DNA of 8,954 nt from UBA9630 sp037137555 (GTDB taxonomy: Bacteria > Patescibacteriota > Minisyncoccia > Moranbacterales > UBA2206): positions 1 to 8,954 of the forward strand of contig JBAXKA010000042.1 in the NCBI GenBank assembly GCA_037137555.1. The letters run 5' to 3'. The stretch's first letter is position 1; every line of letters starts with the position of its first letter. The notes under the pieces were generated by a model that saw only the letters and a list, made by a program, of their open reading frames with translations, was not told where the DNA came from and searched no databases. Position numbers and translations under genes: made by a program. Below are positions 6,541-8,954 of this stretch, in pieces.

Positions 6541-7101
6541 ATGTCGAAAAACAAAGTAGCTGTACTTATTGACCTAGCTAACATTAGTTGTGCCTTTGAC
6601 TATATCAAAAAAACCACCAAGATACCCTATACTACTAGACTAGACTTCAATAAACTTATCTCACAGATAACACTTGGCAACGAAATAATTTCCAAGTCGA
6701 TTTATACTGGCACGAGAAAATCAACTGCCGAAAATGAAAAGGCTCAGCAAGGTTTTCTGAACTATTTTCGTAAAAATGGATTCAAAGTCATTACCAAAGA
6801 GTGTAAAATTATCCGATTAGAGGACGGGACAACAAAAGTAAAGGCGAACTTTGATGTAGAGATCACCTTTGATGCGTGTTCCCACATCTGGAAAAGAGAA
6901 TGTAATGAAGTTGTGCTTATTTCCGGAGACTCCGACTTTGCCTATCTCATTGATAAGGCAAAAGAGTTGGACTTTAGAATAACAATTGTTTCGTCCACCG
7001 CAACGGCTTCTAAAGAATTAAGTGAGCGAGCAGACAGACTCATTCTGCTCGATGATCTAGATCTTGGTTATTTAGCTTTCGATAACGAAAGAAAAAAATA
7101 G
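6541..7101 (+). CDS. NYN-domain (LabA-like, PIN-fold) ribonuclease
   Basis: A 186-residue cytoplasmic protein that is almost entirely one NYN domain, a PIN-like metal-dependent RNase fold. The expected acidic centre is present: Asp11 and Asn14 in VAVLIDLANIS (6-16), Asp105 and Asp111 in KANFDVEITFDA (101-112), and Asp130 and Asp132 in LISGDSDF (126-133). A C-terminal strand ITIVSS (147-152) and helix complete the fold. Length and motif order fit the LabA/DUF88 group. The start is well supported by AGGAG seven bases upstream. The gene is monocistronic: its own promoter region is shared with the divergent fibre gene, and a strong terminator lies 20 bases after the stop. RNA is the likely substrate, from family knowledge; the target is unknown. 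Nothing nearby suggests a toxin-antitoxin pair unless the leader frame plays a part. Confidence 0.88.
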   Translation: MSKNKVAVLIDLANISCAFDYIKKTTKIPYTTRLDFNKLISQITLGNEIISKSIYTGTRKSTAENEKAQQGFLNYFRKNGFKVITKECKIIRLEDGTTKVKANFDVEITFDACSHIWKRECNEVVLISGDSDFAYLIDKAKELDFRITIVSSTATASKELSERADRLILLDDLDLGYLAFDNERKK

Positions 7102-7121
7102 CTTAAAACCTTAGAATGCTA

Positions 7122-7158
7122 AAAGTCCCTTCAACTGAAACGGTTGGAGGGACTTTTT
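7122..7158 (+). terminator. Intrinsic terminator of the nuclease gene
   Basis: A 14-base stem pairs AAAGTCCCTTCAAC (7122-7135) with GTTGGAGGGACTTT (7143-7156) with a single T-G wobble, a seven-base loop and a following T run (to 7158). The stem has a GC-rich core. The mirrored A run makes it potentially active on the minus strand as well, but no minus-strand gene here needs it. Confidence 0.9.
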
Positions 7159-7243
7159 ATATATCCTAAAAAGTAAAAGCGGTAACTCTCTCACACTTCT
7201 ATCTGCCCACACTAAAGATGCCCAGTGCAACGACTTCATTAAT

Positions 7244-7249
7244 TATAAT
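7244..7249 (+). promoter_or_regulatory. Candidate -10 box for mutM
   Basis: A perfect TATAAT lies 34 bases before the mutM start codon. No good -35 is seen at the usual distance, so this is a partial promoter call. The remaining sequence between the nuclease terminator and mutM (7159-7243) shows no other feature that I can support. Confidence 0.35.
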
Positions 7250-7283
7250 TCCTATGCTAAACTAAAAAATAACCAAAAAAATT

Positions 7284-8138
7284 ATGCCTGAACTACCAGA
7301 AGTTGAAACAATTGTTTCTGATTTGAATAAAAAAATTAAAAATGCCACGATCACAAATTTTTGGTCTAATTTTCCGTCGGCCATTAAAGGTGCAACGCTG
7401 GCGAAATTTAAACAGGCGATAAAAAATAAAAAAATTCTTCTTGCTCAGCGAGTTGGCAAATATATTTTCCTGCATCTTTCTGGCGGAAAAACATTGCATA
7501 TTCATCTGCGTATGACTGGACATTTGCTTTTTAAAAATAACTTGAGCAAAAAAAATAATAAAAATTTTCAAGACAAGGTTAATCAATATATTCATCATAT
7601 TTGGTATCTTAGTGAAAATAAAACGCTTGAGTTTTCTGATTTACGAAAATTTGCCACAATACATCTTTTGGAAACCATTACACTTAAAAAATATCTTGCG
7701 GAAAAAAAGATTGGGGTTGATGCGATGAGTGCCGAATTTACGCTTGCGAAATTTACCAAACTACTTATTGAAAAACCGCAGATGCTTATTGGTATTTTGC
7801 TTCTCGATCAAAGTATTATTTCTGGCATCGGCAATATCTATCGCAGTGAAATTCTTTTTTCTGCTGGTGTGCTTCCAGAAAGAAAAGTACTAAGCCTCAC
7901 AAAAGTTGAACAAAAAAAAATCTTTCAAGCCACCAGAAAAATTCTGCAATTAGCGATTGAACTTCGCGGAACATCTGATAGTGATTATCGCGACACTTCC
8001 GGTGCATCTGGCAATTTTCAAAAAATGCTCCAAGTTTATCGTCGAGATAAAACAGCTTGTTCAAATTGCCAAAAAATTATTTTACGCAAAAAACTGGCAC
8101 AAAGAAGTATTTTTTATTGCGTTAACTGTCAAAAATAA
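7284..8138 (+). CDS. mutM: Formamidopyrimidine-DNA glycosylase (Fpg/MutM)
   Basis: A 284-residue base-excision repair enzyme that removes 8-oxoguanine and formamidopyrimidines and cuts the DNA backbone. The start is fixed by the invariant MPELPEVET: Pro2 is the catalytic nucleophile after Met removal, with Glu3 next to it. Lys59 in VGKYIF (57-62) matches the conserved catalytic lysine. HLRMTGH (74-80) and the helix-two-turn-helix region SGIGNIYRSEIL (180-191) are clear. The C-terminal zinc finger has Cys259, Cys262, Cys279 and Cys282, with the DNA-binding QRSIFYC in place. One oddity is that the IK..LLDQ motif reads IGILLLDQ (169-176), with Gly170 at the usual lysine. No Shine-Dalgarno site precedes the ATG. 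The gene stands alone between two terminators. Nei-type alternatives are excluded by the N-terminus and overall match. Confidence 0.96.
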   Translation: MPELPEVETIVSDLNKKIKNATITNFWSNFPSAIKGATLAKFKQAIKNKKILLAQRVGKYIFLHLSGGKTLHIHLRMTGHLLFKNNLSKKNNKNFQDKVNQYIHHIWYLSENKTLEFSDLRKFATIHLLETITLKKYLAEKKIGVDAMSAEFTLAKFTKLLIEKPQMLIGILLLDQSIISGIGNIYRSEILFSAGVLPERKVLSLTKVEQKKIFQATRKILQLAIELRGTSDSDYRDTSGASGNFQKMLQVYRRDKTACSNCQKIILRKKLAQRSIFYCVNCQK

Positions 8139-8190
8139 AAAAGGGCGAAAATTCTTGGTTCAGAATTATCGCCCCGGGAAAAAGTTTTTT
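8131..8190. terminator. Bidirectional terminator between mutM and the cysteine-rich operon
   Basis: GGGCGA plus AATTCT (8143-8155, with one unpaired A) pairs with AGAATT plus TCGCCC (8162-8174) around a six-base loop. On the minus strand the stem is followed immediately by TTTTTTATTTTT (complement of 8142-8131), an excellent stop for the cysteine-rich operon. On the plus strand the T run (8185-8190) starts about ten bases after the stem, a weaker stop for mutM. Confidence 0.85.
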
Positions 8191-8200
8191 GTTGCATAAA

Positions 8201-8404
8201 TTACCTCTCAACTAGCCCAAAATATTTGCAACCAAAAACTCTTTCATCTTCCTCTGCCGTTACTTCTTTGTAAAGCTGGCACTTCTCCGCTAATTTTAGC
8301 GGACTTTGAATGACAGCTCCGTCATGACAACTACAAATGTTTTTGCATAATACTTTTACAAAAACACTTGATCTACAATTGCTACATGTTTTTGTCATCA
8401 TCAT
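8201..8404 (-). CDS. Small cysteine-rich protein A, function unknown
   Basis: A 67-residue soluble protein with no signal peptide or membrane helix. It has seven cysteines (7, 10, 20, 24, 26, 42, 59) in a CxxC...CxxxCxCH...C...C layout, which suggests a small zinc-binding or other metal-binding fold; I do not recognise the family. A strong GGAGG lies six bases before the first of three consecutive ATG codons, which supports the start at 8404. The two following Met codons would only shorten it by one or two residues. It is the second gene of a two-gene operon, starting 19 bases after the stop of the upstream cysteine-rich gene, and ends just before a strong terminator. Confidence 0.75.
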   Translation of the reverse strand: MMMTKTCSNCRSSVFVKVLCKNICSCHDGAVIQSPLKLAEKCQLYKEVTAEEDERVFGCKYFGLVER

Positions 8405-8423
8405 TTTGCACCTCCTTTTTTTA

Positions 8424-8666
8424 TCATCCCACTTTCAATCGATTATTTTTTTCTTCAGCAGTTTTTTTCTGTTCCACCGAATCAAAAATTTCTTTTCCAA
8501 AAATTGCTCGCGGACAAGCAATCCTAACTTCGTCCGAATAAAGAGCAACGCCTCTGCCAATAGATAATCCGCAAAAAGCAGACCAATCTGTTTTTTCACT
8601 AATAACCAGCTTGTTATACACTTCGCAAGCCGATCCACTGCAACAACCACAATCTGTGCATTTCAT
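8424..8666 (-). CDS. Small cysteine-rich protein B, function unknown
   Basis: An 80-residue soluble protein beginning MKCTDCGCCSGSAC, with seven cysteines (3, 6, 8, 9, 14, 32, 51). The dense N-terminal cluster followed by two spaced cysteines suggests metal binding, and the tail (about 64-80) is charged and probably helical. I do not recognise the family. The reading frame is open further upstream to an ATG at 8771, but that start has no ribosome-binding site and would translate through a terminator. GGGGAG seven bases before the ATG at 8666 is a clear site, so I chose this start. The stop is TGA, which argues against TGA-as-glycine recoding. It is the first gene of the two-gene operon; transcription probably enters from the leader at 8700-8859. 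Confidence 0.75.
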   Translation of the reverse strand: MKCTDCGCCSGSACEVYNKLVISEKTDWSAFCGLSIGRGVALYSDEVRIACPRAIFGKEIFDSVEQKKTAEEKNNRLKVG

Positions 8667-8703
8667 ATTTCTTCTCCCCTTTTTTTTCGATTGTAAAAGA
8701 AAT

Positions 8704-8734
8704 AAAAAAACCGGATTCTTGTGAGACCGGTTTT
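8704..8734 (-). terminator. Intrinsic terminator or attenuator ahead of the cysteine-rich operon
   Basis: On the minus strand, AAAACCGG (8734-8727) pairs with CCGGTTTT (8714-8707), with an additional TCT/AGA pairing inside the loop, followed by a run of seven T. It lies between the promoter at 8893-8866 and the first cysteine-rich gene at 8666, so it would end most transcripts after about 155 bases unless it is overcome. No other promoter for the operon is obvious downstream of it, which points to attenuation. Confidence 0.65.
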
Positions 8735-8787
8735 GGTTTTTTAAAAATGATTTTCTCGCATTATGCATCATTTTTCAAAAACCAAAA
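8731..8787. repeat. Long inverted repeat (21-bp arms) overlapping the terminator
   Basis: The arm at 8731-8751 is the reverse complement of the arm at 8767-8787 at 20 of 21 positions (mismatch at 8742/8776), with a 15-base spacer that itself contains GCATTATGC. On the minus-strand RNA this hairpin forms first, and its 3' arm shares AAAA (8734-8731) with the 5' arm of the following terminator. The stop codon of the short reading frame 8859-8761 falls in its loop. It could be an RNA control element or a remnant of a small palindromic repeat. Confidence 0.75.
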
Positions 8788-8859
8788 CTGACCAGAGGCA
8801 ATCCCGGACAAAATATTATTACAGACATGCTTGGTTGATTTGAAAACTAATTTATTCAT
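8761..8859 (-). CDS. Possible leaderless 32-codon reading frame
   Basis: ATG at 8859 to TAA at 8761, encoding 32 residues (starting MNKLVFKST, ending FWFLKNDA). The ATG lies seven bases after the -10 box of a good promoter, exactly where transcription should begin, so the message would be leaderless; no Shine-Dalgarno site is present. The last codons run into the first arm of the long hairpin and the stop lies in its loop, so translation would disturb the fold. It may be a leader peptide, a small protein, or simply an open frame inside a small RNA. Confidence 0.35.
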   Translation of the reverse strand: MNKLVFKSTKHVCNNILSGIASGQFWFLKNDA

Positions 8860-8865
8860 ATGTTT

Positions 8866-8893
8866 AATATAGCAACTATGCAAATTTAGTCAA
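8866..8893 (-). promoter_or_regulatory. Promoter of the cysteine-rich operon leader
   Basis: On the minus strand, TTGACT (8893-8888), 16 bases, TATATT (8871-8866). Both boxes are close to consensus, and the 16-base spacer matches the two promoters of the left half. The -35 starts five bases after the inverted-repeat element at 8897-8926. The predicted start is at or next to 8859. Confidence 0.65.
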
Positions 8894-8896
8894 GCC

Positions 8897-8926
8897 TTAG
8901 TCTTGTCCAATACAAGATAAGACTAA
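8897..8926. promoter_or_regulatory. Inverted-repeat promoter element (copy 2)
   Basis: TTAGTCTTGTC (8897-8907) and GATAAGACTAA (8916-8926) are complementary at 10 of 11 positions around an eight-base centre, CAATACAA. Read on the minus strand it corresponds to the inner part of the element at 6295-6348, but without the extra TCTTA units. An additional TTAGTC lies 11 bases away at 8886-8891, about one helical turn, overlapping the -35. The arrangement resembles an operator or activator site. Confidence 0.65.
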
Positions 8927-8954
8927 ACGAACCACCCATTCCAATACAAAATGA

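Noticed and set aside
6429..7101. Toxin-antitoxin module made of the leader frame and the NYN nuclease
   Set aside because: The upstream frame has only six codons, far too short for an antitoxin, and the nuclease has its own terminator with no partner gene.
8667..8771. N-terminal extension of cysteine-rich protein B starting at the ATG at 8771
   Set aside because: The frame is open but would run through the intrinsic terminator and the long hairpin, has no ribosome-binding site, and is low-complexity Lys/Phe-rich; the start at 8666 has GGGGAG at the right distance.

Overview
This window looks like part of a Candidate Phyla Radiation (Patescibacteria) genome, most likely from the Parcubacteria side. 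The base composition is AT-rich. The genes use the standard bacterial code, with TAA, TAG and TGA all acting as stops, so the TGA-as-glycine lineages are unlikely. A long cell-surface protein carries tail-fibre-like 'GIGTT.P' repeats and a C-terminal domain of the kind I recall from Parcubacteria surface proteins. A MacB-like ABC pair, an NYN nuclease and a lone mutM also fit a small genome. The placement is an inference; there is no rRNA or marker gene to prove it.

Left part, minus strand, 6220 to 130: a 932-residue membrane-anchored surface fibre protein is followed by an ABC ATPase with an unusual 220-residue C-terminal extension, a four-helix FtsX/MacB-type permease, and a membrane-anchored protein with one fibronectin-III-like domain. 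The last three are tightly spaced and form one operon with its own promoter. The fibre gene has a separate strong promoter.

Centre, 6221-6540 (no long gene): a divergent regulatory region. A nested inverted repeat (6280-6357) carries a TTGCAT -35 box in each outer arm and six tandem TCTTA units between its inner arms. It drives the fibre gene leftward and an NYN-domain (LabA-like) nuclease gene rightward. The nuclease leader holds a six-codon reading frame with a strong ribosome-binding site. The nuclease gene ends in a strong terminator and is followed by mutM (DNA repair glycosylase).

Right part, minus strand, 8954 to 8201: a second copy of the same inverted-repeat element sits the same five bases before a -35 box. 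The predicted transcript begins at or next to the ATG of a 32-codon reading frame, passes a 21-bp hairpin and an intrinsic terminator, and then reaches two small co-transcribed cysteine-rich genes (seven cysteines each). A bidirectional terminator separates them from mutM.

The most interesting signal is regulatory. A shared palindromic promoter element occurs at two loci, is expanded by a pentanucleotide microsatellite at one of them, and is followed at both by a leader of about 160 nt that contains a short reading frame and a hairpin. Genes next to this element have strong Shine-Dalgarno sites; the other genes here have none that I can see.
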